From: Chrysomallon squamiferum
Taxonomy: Eukaryota; Mollusca; Gastropoda; Neomphalida; Peltospiridae
NCBI GenBank assembly: GCA_012295275.1
Contig: CM022677.1
Location: 21,553,131-21,615,630 of the forward strand
DNA length: 62,500 bases
Direction: 5' to 3'
A program made the position numbers and the translations under genes. The notes under the pieces were generated by a model. That model ran no database searches. It was not told where the DNA came from and worked only from the letters and a program-made list of their open reading frames with translations. Below, one piece after another: positions 32,491 through 50,099 of this stretch; positions within the stretch are counted from its first letter, which is position 1, and each line of letters starts with the position of its first letter.

Positions 32491-34676
32491 ATGGAAAATT
32501 TTATCTTTGTTGTCTTTAGCCTTCTGATGCTCAGTTCACATGTTGGTAAGTTTCTCTTTACATATGTTTGTCTGTATGTGAGTGTGAGTTTTTCTGTGTT
32601 GTATATTTGTGAGTGACTATTCGCTGTCTCATGTACGTATGATTAGACTCTGCACACAGACAATATAAAGGAACGCAGTAACAGCGGAGGACGCAGTCCA
32701 GTCACAAACTCTCAAACGTGAGATGTCGCTGACGGGACTAGAACTGTGAGTCTCATTCGTCCGCACTCCGCAGTGGACAACGAAACCATTCGACGACTGA
32801 GACAAACTTTGCATATGTAAATATGTGTGTGAGTGTGTGTGTGTGTGAGTGTGTATGTAAATGTGTGTGAGTGTGTCTGTGTGTGAGTGTGTGTGTGTGT
32901 ATGTAAATATGTGTGTGTGTGTATGAGTGTTTCTGTGTGTGTGTTTGTGTGTGTGTGTGACTGTGTGTGTGACTGTGTGTGTATGTGTGTGTATGTGTGA
33001 CGGTGTTTGTGGACAAGTGTGTTTTTTTTTATAACTGTACGTAAATTCATTTTATATGCCGTTGTCGATTTGTTATTATTTTCTATCCTCTTTGATTTTT
33101 TAAATTTCTGCTCTTTGACATTTAACAGAGGGTTGGTACTGTCAGGCAGGATTTACGAGATTCAGATCTCACTGCTACTGGGTTTCACCGCGGTCGTTGA
33201 CAGCCTCCTGGATTGAAGCTAGCGTGAGTATCTTTTTCTTCTTTCTTATTTTAATCATCTTTATCAGCATCAGCATCGTCACCTTCTAGCTTATTATTTA
33301 AAGGACAACAGGATCAAAACAATGCGATATAAATTTAAAAAAAAATGTATGAACATTTTCACATTTAAAAAAAATAGTGCAAATTTTCTGAAAAAAAAAC
33401 AATATATATATATATATCTTAGAATATCTTCAATTACTAGAGTGTATATAATGGATCAGGTGAAGAAAAAAAATGAGATTTTTGTCGTAAAGATTTTATG
33501 AAAAATTCTGTTTTGAAATCAGGATATTTTATGTGATGAAAAGATAGAACAATGCTTGTCCTGTTTCAGTAGGTCAACTGCACACCGTAATTTACTTGTG
33601 CTTTTGAACTTATGTTTTGGATGCACTTTATATTGTACACATATCTGTCGCCACGTTCAAACAAAATTAAACAAAAGATTAAACGACTTGGGATTAAAGA
33701 TTCATCTAATCCATGTACTTTTTAAAACTGTTATAAAATATATTTATTTATCATTTAGCATCTCCGTTTTCATAATGTGGATTCTAAACTACACTTAAGA
33801 GTATTATTTTTATTTTTATTTATTTATTTTTATTATCAGAACCACCTTTCTAGATAAATTATAACATCTTTACTTGTTTCGAAAACGTTTCTTCTGGGTT
33901 AGATGATGCTTTAAATAAATGTTTTAGTTTCGAATTATTAAACATTTTAAAACTTATCTTTCCTAATAGTATTCTAGTAGATCTTTCTTTTATCATGTTA
34001 TTAGGTTAGTTCTGTTGTTTTAAATAAATTCACTGGAAATATAATTATTACGTCAGTGAATTCTAATATGGTGCAGACCAGCTATTGTATGGTCTCGGTA
34101 AAAAGTTGAAGTCCAAACATTCTTTATTTTACCCTATATTTACAAACAAATTATACATTATTAATTTGTCCACACACAGAGACACACACACAAACGCACA
34201 GACACAGACACACACACATAGACATGTATACATATTTATATTTTCACTTTTACATTTCAGCAATATTGTCATTTCATGAATTCTTATCTGGTCGCAATCA
34301 ATTCACCACTTGAAAGCAGCTACATCGAAAACGTGCTGAGAAGACGAGGGAGGTGGTAAGTATATCAAACATTTGTATGTATTTGTATTTGTGTGAATGT
34401 GCGTATGTGTGTGTGTGTGTGTTCCTATGTGATTACGTGATATTTTATTGATTTGTATTGACAGAAGTTTATTGGATCGGAGCTAGCAGCATACAGAGTG
34501 GTATTTTTGAGTGGATGTCGAGAACACCTCTGTCATACTCACAGTGGTATACAGGCGAGCCAAACAATTATGAAGGGGGAGAGCACTGCGTTCATATCTC
34601 AAAAGAAAGGAATTATCGATGGAATGACGAAAAGTGCAATAGGCTATATGGATTTGTGTGTGAACAGAAAATATAA
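32491..34676 (+). CDS. Divergent secreted C-type lectin-domain gene 5 (EPN type), exon 3/4 phase conflict
   Basis: Exons: 32491-32545 (signal MENFIFVVFSLLMLSSHV), 33129-33223 (YCQAGFTRFRSHCYWVS), 34261-34352 or 34355 (QYCHFMNSYLVAINSP) and 34465-34676 (YWIGASSIQSGIFEWMS, EPNNYEGGEHC, YRWNDEKC, GFVCEQ). EPN plus WND is the classic mannose-type Ca2+ site. This gene differs most from the others: its own signal peptide, no conserved promoter block, and a minisatellite leader. Exon 1-2 and 2-3 phases agree, but both GT donors after exon 3 leave two spare bases where exon 4 needs one; using GTAAGT creates TGA at the junction. So it may be a recent pseudogene, use a different splice, or contain a one-base assembly error. 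Confidence 0.72.
32826..33002. repeat. Imperfect (GT)n tract in intron 1
   Basis: About 175 bp of GT with GAGT/ATGT variants; His/Thr ORFs on the minus strand are artefacts. Confidence 0.95.
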
Positions 34677-34739
34677 ACTTAATTACTTAATAAATATTTG
34701 ATCAAAGTAAAACTTGTTTGTAAAACCTGTTTATAAAAC

Positions 34740-35574
<835 letters not shown>

Positions 35575-36070
35575 GTAATAGTTTCTGAATACTTTAGTCA
35601 TACTTAAATACATAACTGCCACTGCCACGCTTCCTATAAAAACAAAATGGACTTAAAAAACGAAAGACAAAGAAAGAAGAGCTTCGTTAGAAGCGATGAT
35701 TAACCTCGGTTACACTTCTTTAAAGGTTGTTGCAATATTTGCTTAAATATAATTATCTTTGTATAATATTATCTACCAGATTGGTTAATTTTTTTTTTTT
35801 TTCCCTTGATGTATGAAAATATCTCGCATTTAACCAAACAACTCTATATCACAGCCTCTACATGGCCAGATGTCCTAAAATTCTTCTCTACCAAAAGTTT
35901 TTTCTGTACCAATAATATTTTTATTTCAGAATTATTTTCTCCGCGGTGCGTGACTCTGGTATGAAAAAAAAAAAAAAAAAAAAAAAAAACAATTTTAAAT
36001 AGATTAGTGTAACATTAAATTTAATTATAATTAATTTCGTGTCACTGAACAAAACGTCAGACAGATTTGT

Positions 36071-39661
<3,591 letters not shown>

Positions 39662-39800
39662 TTCTTCCTGGTTGTGCAAGAATTTTTAAACGGTAAATAT
39701 TTAGCAGATACAGAAACAAACTCTCGACTGGTTTAGGAAATGCTCTGATAATGTCTTCCAGTCAGTGAACAAATATATTTTTCAGTTTTAAAAATAGTTG
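39662..39800 (-). promoter_or_regulatory. Conserved upstream block of lectin gene 6
   Basis: Minus strand GAGCATTTCCTAAACCAG, one base different from gene 1, at the usual distance to the ATG. Confidence 0.55.
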
Positions 39801-40035
39801 GCTGGTTATAGTAATTTATCATTATAGTAATTTATCATAATAGTATATTATTATGGGAAACGTGCAGTTTAATGTAGTTTATACAGACCTGTTATTTTAT
39901 GGTACATCTTTTTTTTTCAGTCATGTTGGATATGAATTACAACTACAAAAGAAAAAAGTACTAAACGTGTAATGGCGATGATTATGATGATGATGATGAT
40001 GAAATAGAGTCCTGCGTACAGAGAAAAAATAATTC

Positions 40036-40040
<5 letters not shown>

Positions 40041-40094
<54 letters not shown>
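40041..40094. repeat. (AT)n microsatellite
   Basis: About 27 units. Confidence 0.97.
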
Positions 40095-40097
<3 letters not shown>

Positions 40098-40279
40098 TTT
40101 AATATTATATTTAAATTATTGCAGGTAGCCCTCAGAAAATGGCTTTTGTTTCTAAATATGGCGGTTGTTTGTAAACATTTGACGATAGATGTTTATTTTT
40201 TTATTTCTTTTATTTTGTTATTTTATTATTTTGATTTGCTTCAGTCGCATTGTCATTTACCGCCCAAAATGTGGTTTCA

Positions 40280-41690
40280 TTATTTTATTCTAAGAACGTA
40301 AAATGGATATACTAGTAAATATTTAGAAATTATACAGAGTGTTTTTATATCTATCGTCTTAAAATGTAAGACAGTATGCAAGTAAATTTCAGATGTATTA
40401 ATGCAAGACGGTTATACAAATGCATTTTCGTTAAAACTGGTGTTTTGTATCTTGCAAAATGTGACATGGAACTCAGCTACATTTCGAATGTACATTTTGG
40501 ATATCGTTAAATGTGGATTTAAATCTAACGTCTTGAAATGTTAGATGATACGCAAGTACATTTGGGATATTTTAAATTTTGTCTGTTTACCTATATTCTT
40601 AAAATGTGAGATGCTTACACAAGTAGATTTTTTGATATTTTAAATCTTCTTTTTCTATCACAATTCGTTTGATAAAATATGAGATGGTGATACAAGTAAA
40701 TTTTGGATATAAAAAAATGATGATTTTATATTTACCAACTTAAAATGTAATATGATGGTGCAAAAAAGATATATTTTGCATATTTTAGGTGTGATGTATG
40801 TATATATATATTTCTTGAAATATGAATTAGTCAAATTCATTAGAATATTATATATGTGATGCTTTTAAAACCTAACGTAGTGATAAGAAAATACATGTTG
40901 ACCATTGCCAGATAATTATTTTTTCTATCCTTAAAATAAATGTATTTTATGACCAACGTAAGTTTTATGCATGTACATTCAAATGACCACTTTTATGTCT
41001 CATTTTATAACCGCTCCAGTGTGTTCATTACAAATGAACTTAGTTTTATTATCCTCTTTCCATACAATAGTGATATAATATTCACGGTTATGAGGTATTT
41101 AAAAAACACACTGTATAGAAATTGCTTTTATTGCGTGTGTGTGTGTGTGTGTGTGAGGGTGTTTGTGTGTGTGTATATGTGTGTGCGTGTGTATGTGTGT
41201 GTGCGTGTGTGTTACTGTGTATGTGTGTGTGTGTGTGTGTGTGGGTGCGTGTGTGTGGGGGTGCGTGTGGGTATATTTCTGTGTGTGTGTATGAATGTGT
41301 GCGTGTGCGTGTGCATGTGTGTGTGCGTGTGTGGGTGTTTGTGTGTGTGTGTGTGTGATAGAGAGGGGGAGCAGGCAGGCAGGCAGAGGGAGGGAGGCTT
41401 CCTACAGATTTTACTTCATTAATTTTATTTTTATAATTACTCTTATTTTTTAGATAAGTTTCAAAATTATATCCGAATGAAATCAGAGTCATTAATCCAA
41501 ACAAGAATATTAAATGTTAGTAAATCGAAAGAAAGCAAGTTAAACGTCTCTAAAGTAATCTTTGAGTGGTGATTTTAGATGATCAACACAGTGTGAAACG
41601 GAACATCATTTTTCTTCATTTCATTATTTATTTATTTATTTAATTATATATTTATTTCTTGAGTTATTTATTTATTTATTTAAATACATC
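40280..41690 (-). repeat. Composite dispersed repeat (inverted copy) with long satellite tail
   Basis: 40310-40790 holds at least five diverged units of the satellite (for example ATCTATCGTCTTAAAATGTA and later AACGTCTTGAAATGTTAGAT). Then come the AT-rich body, an imperfect (GT)n tract (41133-41359) and the GAGGGAGGCTTCCTACAG block. Close direct relatives start at 49740 and 59590. Confidence 0.75.
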
Positions 41691-41839
41691 GTTGCCAGTT
41701 TAAAATATCTATACATTTTGAATGTATTTCTTCAGCGATGTTCTGCACTGTTGTACTGTTGTGATTACAGTTTGACAATAACTCACTCAAAGGCACACAA
41801 ACACACTCACAAACACACATACACACACACATATATATA

Positions 41840-42444
41840 CAAACATTACATATACAAAATATTTGTTTCTCTATCCATCTGTCGGTTTTTGTAACTGCGT
41901 ATCTATGTTTGTGTAAAGAAGTAATATGTACACCATTGTAGCGATGTCTTCTTTTGTTTATACAACAACTGTTACTGGATTTCTCCAAATAACGTTTCCG
42001 CTGGATCGATCGAAGCAGTAGTAATATATACCGACATATAATTTATGAGAGAATTTCTGCTTTTAAAGATACTCACTTACTTACCAGTTATTAAACAAAT
42101 ACGAATACTGAGATACGAGTTATTAAATACATACATATTAATCTATAAGTTACTGGATCTACATTCTGATATATTCAAATCACTGAAGAGGTACATACAA
42201 GTTAGTAAAGATTTTTTTTGTAATATATACTTTAGTAAATACTTTACAAAAACAGTACTTAGGCCAAAGTGATTAAACTCAAACATTATTAGTATTTGTG
42301 TTGTCCTTATTGTTGCTCCTTTTGTTTCGTTTATGCTACTAGTATTATTGCAATTATAATTATTATTGATATTGTTGTTTGTTATTATTATTATCATTAT
42401 TATTATTACTATTATTGTTGTTGTTGTTATTGTTGTTAGATTTT

Positions 42445-42498
<54 letters not shown>

Positions 42499-42645
42499 GT
42501 AGAAGTAGTAGTAGGTAGTAATAATATATTGTCGTTGTTTTGCTACTAATTGCATTATTGTAATTTTGTATTATTCTTACTGTAGTTATTTCTTTCTTAT
42601 CGTTATTATAACTAAAATTATTATTGTTGTTACTGCTGTTATTAC

Positions 42646-42682
<37 letters not shown>

Positions 42683-42890
42683 GTTGTTGTTTTTTTTGTT
42701 ATATTTTTATTATTGTTGTTGTTGTTGTTATTGTTATTGTTATTATTCAGGACCACTCTATTTATGTCTCTCTGTGTTTCTGATATCAATTTGCCCAGCC
42801 GTGCATCCTTTCATATCTGCATAAGTTAAAGAGAGAGATGTATTACGAAAGACGTTTCTAAAGAAAGTACATAAATATAAACTGACTGAA
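41840..42890 (+). pseudogene. Lectin gene fragment: exon-2-like piece, intron 2, no exon 3
   Basis: 41930-42020 reads NNCYWISPNN after a degraded start (C-S-D-V), but the AG acceptor present in real genes (TTGGCAATGTAG) is deleted and the conserved Trp near the exon end is replaced by Gly-Ser. The ~30-bp array follows (42045-42240). At the expected exon 3 position (42750) the sequence passes from TTATTCAG straight into intron-3 DNA, so exon 3 is deleted. No signal exon precedes it. Confidence 0.75.
42430..42750. repeat. (ATT)n / (GTT)n tracts
   Basis: ATT 42448-42497, ATT 42650-42681 and GTT 42714-42740. Confidence 0.93.
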
Positions 42891-42899
42891 GAGACACAT

Positions 42900-43640
42900 A
42901 CTGACTGTAAGTTTCAAAGTGATATCCGAATGAAATAACAGCCCTTAACCAAAATAAGATTACTAAATATTACTAAATGAAAAGAAAGGAATTAAATATC
43001 TCTAAACTTTGAGGAGGTGATTTCAGACAATCCGGGCAGTAGCAAGCCCCACATCATTTTACTTCGTTTCATTTCATTATTTGTTTCATTATTTATGTAT
43101 TAATGTATTTGTTTATTCAAAAAATATCATTGCATATTTTAAATATCGATACATTATTTATGTATTAATGTATTTGTTTATTCAAAAAATATTATTGCAA
43201 GTTTTAAATATCGATACATTTTGTCTGGTTTTTGCCTAGTTATTTTCTTAAATGTTTTACTGTTGAGATTAGAGGCTGACAATAATCACAGCTTTTTTTT
43301 ATCTTCGATTCACCTTAAATTAAATTAAATGTACATCAAAATTTGCACTTAAGAAAAAAACATTATGATTACCGTGACTCGAGAAATCAGGCTGCTAGTA
43401 ATCATGAAAAAAAGAAAAAGAAATAAATATTTTGGGCGTAATGTTTCTAAAGGGAGAATTTACTTCTCACTATTTTCCTGGCATAGCGTGATCTCTCTTT
43501 CTGTGTATGCAGCGGATTTCATTAAAACACGTCTGTTAGTTTCTCTTCACAATGTTCAAAACGTTGCTGCCTTTTTAAAAGTCGCTCTGCCGTTTAGACG
43601 AACTGAATACGACAATGCATAAAGTGCGCCACATAGAGAG
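42900..43640 (-). repeat. Composite dispersed repeat, left module (inverted), with 65-bp tandem duplication
   Basis: Landmarks GAGGAGGTGATTTCAGA near 43010 and GCTGACAATAATCACAGC near 43276. ATTTATGTATTAATGTATTT occurs at 43091 and again at about 43156. Confidence 0.65.
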
Positions 43641-43644
43641 ACAG

Positions 43645-44085
43645 AGAAATATAAATATATAAATAGGCAGACAAGTATAACTATACACACAGCTCACTGA
43701 CCGAGAGACAAGCAGATGGACATATAGACAGATATTAGCAGACGATCAGACGGCTAAACAGATATATTGATAGACTAGAAGAAAGATATACTGCTATTTG
43801 TGGAAAAGTGGAAAATGTAGAAATGAAAAGAGTAAGGTCATCATCAGAATCATTCTAATAATTATTATCATCGTGAAGATTATTGCTGATATCATCATCA
43901 TCATTATTATTTTTTCTCTGTACGCAGTTGTGCATTTCATCCTCATAATCATCGCCATTATAAGTTTTGTATATTTCTATCTTGGTACTTTTTTTATAGT
44001 TGTAAATGAATGAGTAAAATATACCATAACAGAACAAGACTGTATAAACTACATTAAACTGTCAGCGCACAGCTACCAAAATAAT
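43645..44085. other. Upstream flank of lectin gene 7
   Basis: GATA-like repeats and (ATC)n runs; it resembles the upstream flanks of genes 2, 4 and 8. No gene. Confidence 0.55.
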
Positions 44086-44224
44086 ATATCATTATGAGAA
44101 ATTAATGCATACAGCGAACTATGAGTCGAAGAAACAGTCAGAACATTCGCTAAACCAGTCGAGAGTTTGTCTCTGTGTCTGTTAACGTTTTAACGTTTAG
44201 AAATTACTGCAAAATCAGGAAGAA
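44086..44224 (+). promoter_or_regulatory. Conserved upstream block of lectin gene 7 (variant)
   Basis: GAACATTCGCTAAACCAG (two changes) about 85 bp before the ATG. The TTCATTCGAGG part is missing, so the block is truncated here. Confidence 0.5.
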
Positions 44225-44360
44225 ATGAAGATTATCTACTTTCTCATTTTTCTTCTTTTTTGTGTCTTCAACGATGCATGTGAGTATGTTATAGCTTTTA
44301 AAACCCAGGTCTGGTATTTCTTTGTATGTTTCTCTGGCTGGCTGATTTGCTGTCTTGATA

Positions 44361-44394
<34 letters not shown>

Positions 44395-44445
44395 TACACA
44401 TATATAGATAGATGTATAGATGTATCGATATAGATATAGATGTAG

Positions 44446-44484
<39 letters not shown>

Positions 44485-45326
44485 CACTTATCGATGACAT
44501 GAATATATACAACATATCTGCAGTTTCCTTGTGTTCATCTCTTTGTCTGGGTTTCATTTGTATCTGTCTTCCTAACTTTTGTCAACATTTATATATATAT
44601 ATATGTAATTTTTGTCCCTCTGATAAGATGACAACTATAGTGTAGGGACACTTGTTATCGATTCCTTGGATGTCCGTACAAGACAGGAAATAGTGTATTG
44701 TCTTTCCGTTAAAATTTAAAACCAACTAAATAATAATAATAAAATAATCCATCTGTGTTACTGCGTATCTGCATTTTTTGTAAACAAATAATATTTTGGC
44801 AATTTAGATGCACTAAAGTGTACGACGGATGGCTTCATTCATTTAGACAACAACTGTTACTGGATTTCCCGAGAAAACATTTCTGCTTCGTGGCTCGAAG
44901 CAATGGTAATATATATACTGACATATAATTTATGAGAGAATATAAGCTTTTAAAGATACTCACTTTCATACCAGTTATTAAGCAAACGCGAATGCTGCTA
45001 TACGAGATATTATAGACATATATATTGGTATATAAGTTACTAGACATACATTCTGACATACTCAAGCCACTGAGGACATACATACTATTATACAAGTTAC
45101 TAAAGCTATGTTACTATTATACGAGTTAGTAAACACATACTACTAATATACATGTTTGTAAAGATATAGCTGTATTATACAGTTTAATAAGAACATAGTA
45201 CTGAAAACAGTGCCTAGGCAGAAGTGAATAAAGTCAAACTTTATTATTATTGGTGTTCTTGTTGTTGCTTTTTCTGTTGCATTCCTACTATTATTATTAT
45301 TATTATTACCATTACTATTATTATTA

Positions 45327-45405
<79 letters not shown>

Positions 45406-47568
45406 TATTATTATCATCATTTAGGACTACTGCAAGGGAATGAATGCCTCTTTGGCGACTATTAGATCGGATTCAGAAAATCGTGCAATCCTTACAGCAG
45501 TTAAAGGAAGACCCAAAGGTTTTTATGTTTATCTTCTTTTCTATTAACGATCATGCGAATAGCAAGGCTATCAGTTATAATAATATATCTGTCTGTCTGT
45601 CTGTCTGTCTATTTCACTGTCTATCTATCTATCTATCGATCTACCTGTCTGTGTGTGCATATCTTTTTCCACGCATTTGTCTCTCTGTGTGCTTCGGATA
45701 TCCATCCATCCTTCCATAAGTGTATATTCAGGGGCAGTGGGGGTTTCCGAAACAGTTTGTGGGGAATTTATAATTTGAAACTGAGTGTTCTTGTTTTCTG
45801 TTTTTTCTTTCATTTTTTCAAATACTTGGTAAAATTGCAGATTGTAACCTAAATAAATTTGAATGTCTTACAAATTTAAGAAAAACGACTCTTTTGACTG
45901 TTCCTTTCAATCCCCGGCATTTTGTTGGTTAATCAGAGACGCAGTTTTCAGAAAATGGCGGATGTTTCGAAAATGTTTTCATAAACTTTTGACGATACAT
46001 GTTAATGGTGACACGTTGAGATTGAATACAAAATCTGTTATTACGTGTTTTTGAACTGAAAACGTAATTCTACTTTCCTGATATTAATATTGTATCTTAA
46101 AACTGAATCATTCTACGCGTTAGTTAAAAGAATTACGTTTACAAGATCGTTATTATGTAAAATACGTCAACTGGAATCTCTGACGTCAGAACTGTTTCGT
46201 CTGCAAACGCTGTGACCGATTTATTTTAGTTTATTTATTTTATTTTATTTTATTTGTTTACTGATTTTTTTTTCTTAAATTTATTTACTGATACTTTTGT
46301 TTGTTTATCTTGCGTGTTATTGACTATCATTGCGCTGTATTAGCTGGCCGAAGTTTTCGAAACGCCTAAAGGACAAACTTTCGTGACGTAGTTCGCACCA
46401 TGTCGAGTATTTTCTTACTAGCTTTGTTTTCATCTCACTTTAATTTTCAAGATAAAACCTGCGAAAGAAAGATGCCTAAAAAAAAAAAATAGGCGATCTA
46501 TGTCGAAGATGAAGTTTTCTTGAACCCTTGACACTACTTTTAGTTAAGGCTGGTCAAGTTTCGTGTCACTTGCTTTGGCAGAAGATGCCTTCTTGACGGA
46601 GTATTATCGTGGATGAAAAAATGTATTAAGGCATGTTTGCATTTAAAATATATAAATCTATTTCTTGGTTAAAAGAAATATGTTTACAAGATCATTTTCA
46701 CGTAAATATATGTCATAATGAATCTCTGACGTCAGAACTGTTTCCTCTCAAAATGCTGTGACCGATTTCTTTGTTTGTCTTGCGTGTTACTGACCATCTT
46801 TGAGCTATATTAGCTGGCCGAAGTTTCCGAAACGCACAGTGGGAACACATTCGTGACGTAGTTCGCACTATTCAGTGGAAAAGAAACTTTTAATTTCCTC
46901 TAATCCTGTGTCACTTCGTATCTTCCTCGCCGCTTGCGCTGAGGCTTTCAAGGAAAGCTACTCCGTTAAGACAATATTTGTAACACGAACAAATTCGAGG
47001 GAACGACCCATCTGTCCTTCTTTCGTTCACGCCGATTTCATAAGGAAACGAAACTCTCATTTTTCCCAGTAACATTGGGGTAGTAGGCACAAGTGGACAT
47101 CAATTTAATTAATATATTTATTTACATATTTATTGTTTATTTACTTACTTTTCATTTTATTTATTTTTCTACCTATTTATTTATTTATTTTACCTCGCAA
47201 TTGTTTCTGTGTATGAGTGTATAAGTGTAAATGTGTGTATACTATTACTACTTCTACTTTTTCAGGAAAAGTAACTATTCTAACTAGATAACCAGTCATA
47301 CTAGTACTATTGCCATTTCTACAGTCAGAACTATTACTAAAGCTTTTACGATTTCTATCGCTCTCATTACTACTGCTACTACTACTATTCTCAGTATTAC
47401 TGAAGCAATCAGAAGGAGATCTACAACTACTACTTCAACAGCTACTACTGCGGTTACTGTTACTGCTGCAGTAGTTCCACTTGTACTTTACTCCTACTGC
47501 TACCTCCCATACTACTTTTATCCTTATTATTATTATCATTATTATTATTATTATTATCATCATCATCA

Positions 47569-47617
<49 letters not shown>

Positions 47618-47637
47618 CGTTATTATTATTATCATCA

Positions 47638-47668
<31 letters not shown>

Positions 47669-47673
47669 CATCA

Positions 47674-47707
<34 letters not shown>

Positions 47708-47992
47708 TCCTACTGCTACAACTATTTCAACTACTATACTGGTGTTCTCCTGCTTCTACTTTCAGATCAGGGATACTGGATCGCCGCCAGCGATATGCAG
47801 ATAGAAGGAAAATTCGTCTGGTTGTCAAGAGGACGATCCGAACCAATTAAGAAAACATATTTTTACAAACGACAACCCGACAACGCACAGGGAATCGAGA
47901 ACTGTGTGGAATTACGTGGACAATATCATTTTTTCTGGAACGATGGTGACTGCAGTCACAGAACGGGATTTATCTGCAAATATTCTCCGTGA
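44225..47992 (+). CDS. Secreted C-type lectin-domain protein 7 (QPD type), intact
   Basis: Exons: 44225-44279 (signal MKIIYFLIFLLFCVFNDA), 44808-44905 (98 nt, one extra codon; CTTDGFIHLDNNCYWIS), 45425-45518 (94 nt; DYCKGMNASLATIRSDSEN) and 47766-47992 (YWIAASDMQIEGKFVWLS, QPDNAQGIENC, FFWNDGDC, GFICKYSP, TGA). Phases 1, 0, 1; 474 nt give 157 aa. QPD and WND predict galactose-type binding. Conserved WIG is WIA. Intron 3 is 2.2 kb and carries sequence shared with intron 3 of gene 8 and with 27400-27760. Exon 4 follows an ATT/ATC microsatellite by about 60 bp. AATAAA at 48028. Confidence 0.9.
44440..44480. repeat. (AT)n tract in intron 1
   Basis: Preceded by a (GT)n tract (44365-44392). Confidence 0.93.
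45284..45424 (+). repeat. (ATT)n tract forming the exon-3 acceptor region of gene 7
   Basis: About 130 bp ending TTATCATCATTTAG directly at the exon. Confidence 0.95.
46100..47060. repeat. Tandem-duplicated intron-3 element with TGACGTCA sites
   Basis: Two diverged halves each carry AATCTCTGACGTCAGAACTG (46174, 46721), GCTGTGACCGATTT, TTAGCTGGCCGAAGTTT and TTCGTGACGTAGTTCGCAC. Relatives in other orientation are at 27400-27760 and 53750-54480. TGACGTCA is a perfect palindromic CRE-like octamer. An ORF at 46875-47072 is not conserved elsewhere. Confidence 0.65.
47520..47706. repeat. (ATT)n / (ATC)n microsatellite
   Basis: About 180 bp of ATT with ATC blocks, just before exon 4 of gene 7; the Ile-rich ORFs are artefacts. 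Confidence 0.97.
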
Positions 47993-48027
47993 AGAAATTT
48001 GTCTTTCATTTAAGTTTAATGAAAAGA

Positions 48028-48033
48028 AATAAA
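48028..48033 (+). terminator. Poly(A) signal of lectin gene 7
   Basis: AATAAA 36 nt after the stop codon. Confidence 0.7.
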
Positions 48034-48053
48034 TTATAATTAAATTTAATGAT

Positions 48054-48054
<1 letters not shown>

Positions 48055-48114
<60 letters not shown>

Positions 48115-48763
48115 TAATAACGATCGGCTGAGAAAATAATTCTGAATTAAAAATATTATTGGTAGAAAAACTTTCGGTAGACTTGGATTTTAGGACATCG
48201 AACCGTGTCAAAGCGGTTACAAAGAAATGCTTGGTCACCTGTCAGATATTTGCTTATATCTATCTACGTGGGGAAACGCAGTCTGGTAGACAATAGCACA
48301 CAAAGATAATTATATATGTGGAAATGTTGCAGATAAACCGCTGAGCACAAATAAAAGGGTGTTTCAGTAAAGTAAACGAATAAATTATGTACGTCTTATG
48401 TACGTGAGATTACAATCTGCGCTGTGATTAACCAAATAAGTTAGATTGGCGTGGTTGAGGTAATGGACACCGCCGACATGTGGACACCGTTGACGCGGAT
48501 GTCGCCAACGGCGCCGTCACCACCGACTTCTTAGACCACAGCAAACTCAAACTGAAGCCACTGTTAGACTCTTTTGTCAGACATTTTTTAGAACACACTG
48601 ATAAACATACAAACATACTTTTTATTATCTAGGAGAAGAAAATAATATTCAGGGGCATGTTAAGGGATCTAGACATGGGAACTAGACCTGGGAACTGGAC
48701 CATCACAATTAGAGACTAAAAAATGTATGCAGATATACACATAACTAAAACAATGTACATATC

Positions 48764-48820
<57 letters not shown>

Positions 48821-48960
48821 TTTTTTATTATTATTATTACTATTATTATTATTATTAGCAGTAGTAGTAGTAGTAATAGTATTGTTATTATTATCATAAT
48901 TATCATTATTTTTGTTATCAAACAGTGAAAAAAGGGACGCTTATTACATCCTTTGAAGAA
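48055..48960. other. Intergenic DNA with microsatellites and a short repeated element
   Basis: T24 followed by (AT)n (48059-48111), sequence similar to 9790-9930 and 35830-35980 (3' flank of the lectin genes), the ATGTGGACACCGTTGACG element near 48477 shared with 29030 and, loosely, with 10620-10640, and (ATT)n at 48767-48857. No gene supported. Confidence 0.6.
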
Positions 48961-49308
48961 ACTGTAGCAACATAGCCCTTGCAACTTTAAATTATCGACA
49001 CATTTTGCTTGCATTTTGTTCATCGGTTTCGTGCACTGATTTACTGTTGTGATTAGAATTTGAAAATAAACACAGTTGTTTTAGTACTGGATAGAGAATA
49101 AATGACTTAAATGGCGGTACAGAACTGCATGTGCATTAAAGAGTGAAACTCACAAAAGGACATTTAAACAGAGGTTGAAGATTCGAGAGAGCAGACTGCT
49201 AATAATCATGAAGAAATGAACAAACATACGAATAAAACTTTTATTAAATAATTTGATCACTTACTGCATGACTCTGAAGACAGTATCTTGTTAAAGGCTC
49301 CATTTTGA

Positions 49309-49310
<2 letters not shown>
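48960..49310 (-). repeat. Composite dispersed repeat, left module (partial, inverted)
   Basis: Shares the GTGATTAGAATTTGAAAATA and TTGATCACTTACTGCA landmarks with the other copies, followed by (AAT)n/(AAC)n at 49311-49400. Confidence 0.6.
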
Positions 49311-49352
<42 letters not shown>

Positions 49353-49399
49353 CAACAACAATAATAATAATAATAATAATAAAATAATAATAATAATAA

Positions 49400-49740
49400 T
49401 CTAACTGAAGTTAATCATAAGTATGCTTTGAAATGTGCAGGGTGTCAAAGACTGGTTAATTTGTAGCAACTATTTGAAATAGCACTCTCTATATTGAGTT
49501 AGACCTTTCAACCTCTTAAGCAGTTCTAATACATAGTGTTATGATATGTTCTTTAAAAATGTACCAAGACATATTTATCGTATTGTTTGAGAAGTTGAGA
49601 ATACTTAACCCAATCTTAAGCTTGACAGGTTAACTAGTTCATCCTGATCATCATTAGCGATAGCCAATATCAAAATCAAGGGTCACTAACATGATATAAA
49701 AGTGCCAATCAAACATTTTTGAATGCGGCTTCATTATTTT
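49400..49740. other. Intergenic stretch shared with 59350-59460
   Basis: CTAACTGAAGTTAATCATAA and the sequence after it are almost identical at 59360. No coding potential. Confidence 0.6.
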
Positions 49741-50037
49741 CTTCTAAAAAGGTAAAATGGTTATACTAGTAAATATTTAGAAATTATAAAGAGTGTTTTT
49801 ATATCTATCGTCTTAAAATGTAAGACAGTATACAAGTAAATTTCAGATATATTAATGCAAGACGGTTATACAAATGCATTTTCGTTAAAACTGATGTTTC
49901 CTATCTTGCAAAATGTGACATGGTAGTCAGCTACATTTCGAATGTACATTTTGGATATTTTCAGATGTGGATTCTGTAGCATCGTCTTAAAGTGTATGAT
50001 GGTGCAACAAACGTATATTTTGCATATTTCAAGAGTG

Positions 50038-50099
<62 letters not shown>

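Noticed and set aside
46875-47072. 65-residue ORF in intron 3 of gene 7
   Set aside because: The related stretch at 53200-53390 does not keep the frame on either strand; it belongs to a repeated intron element.
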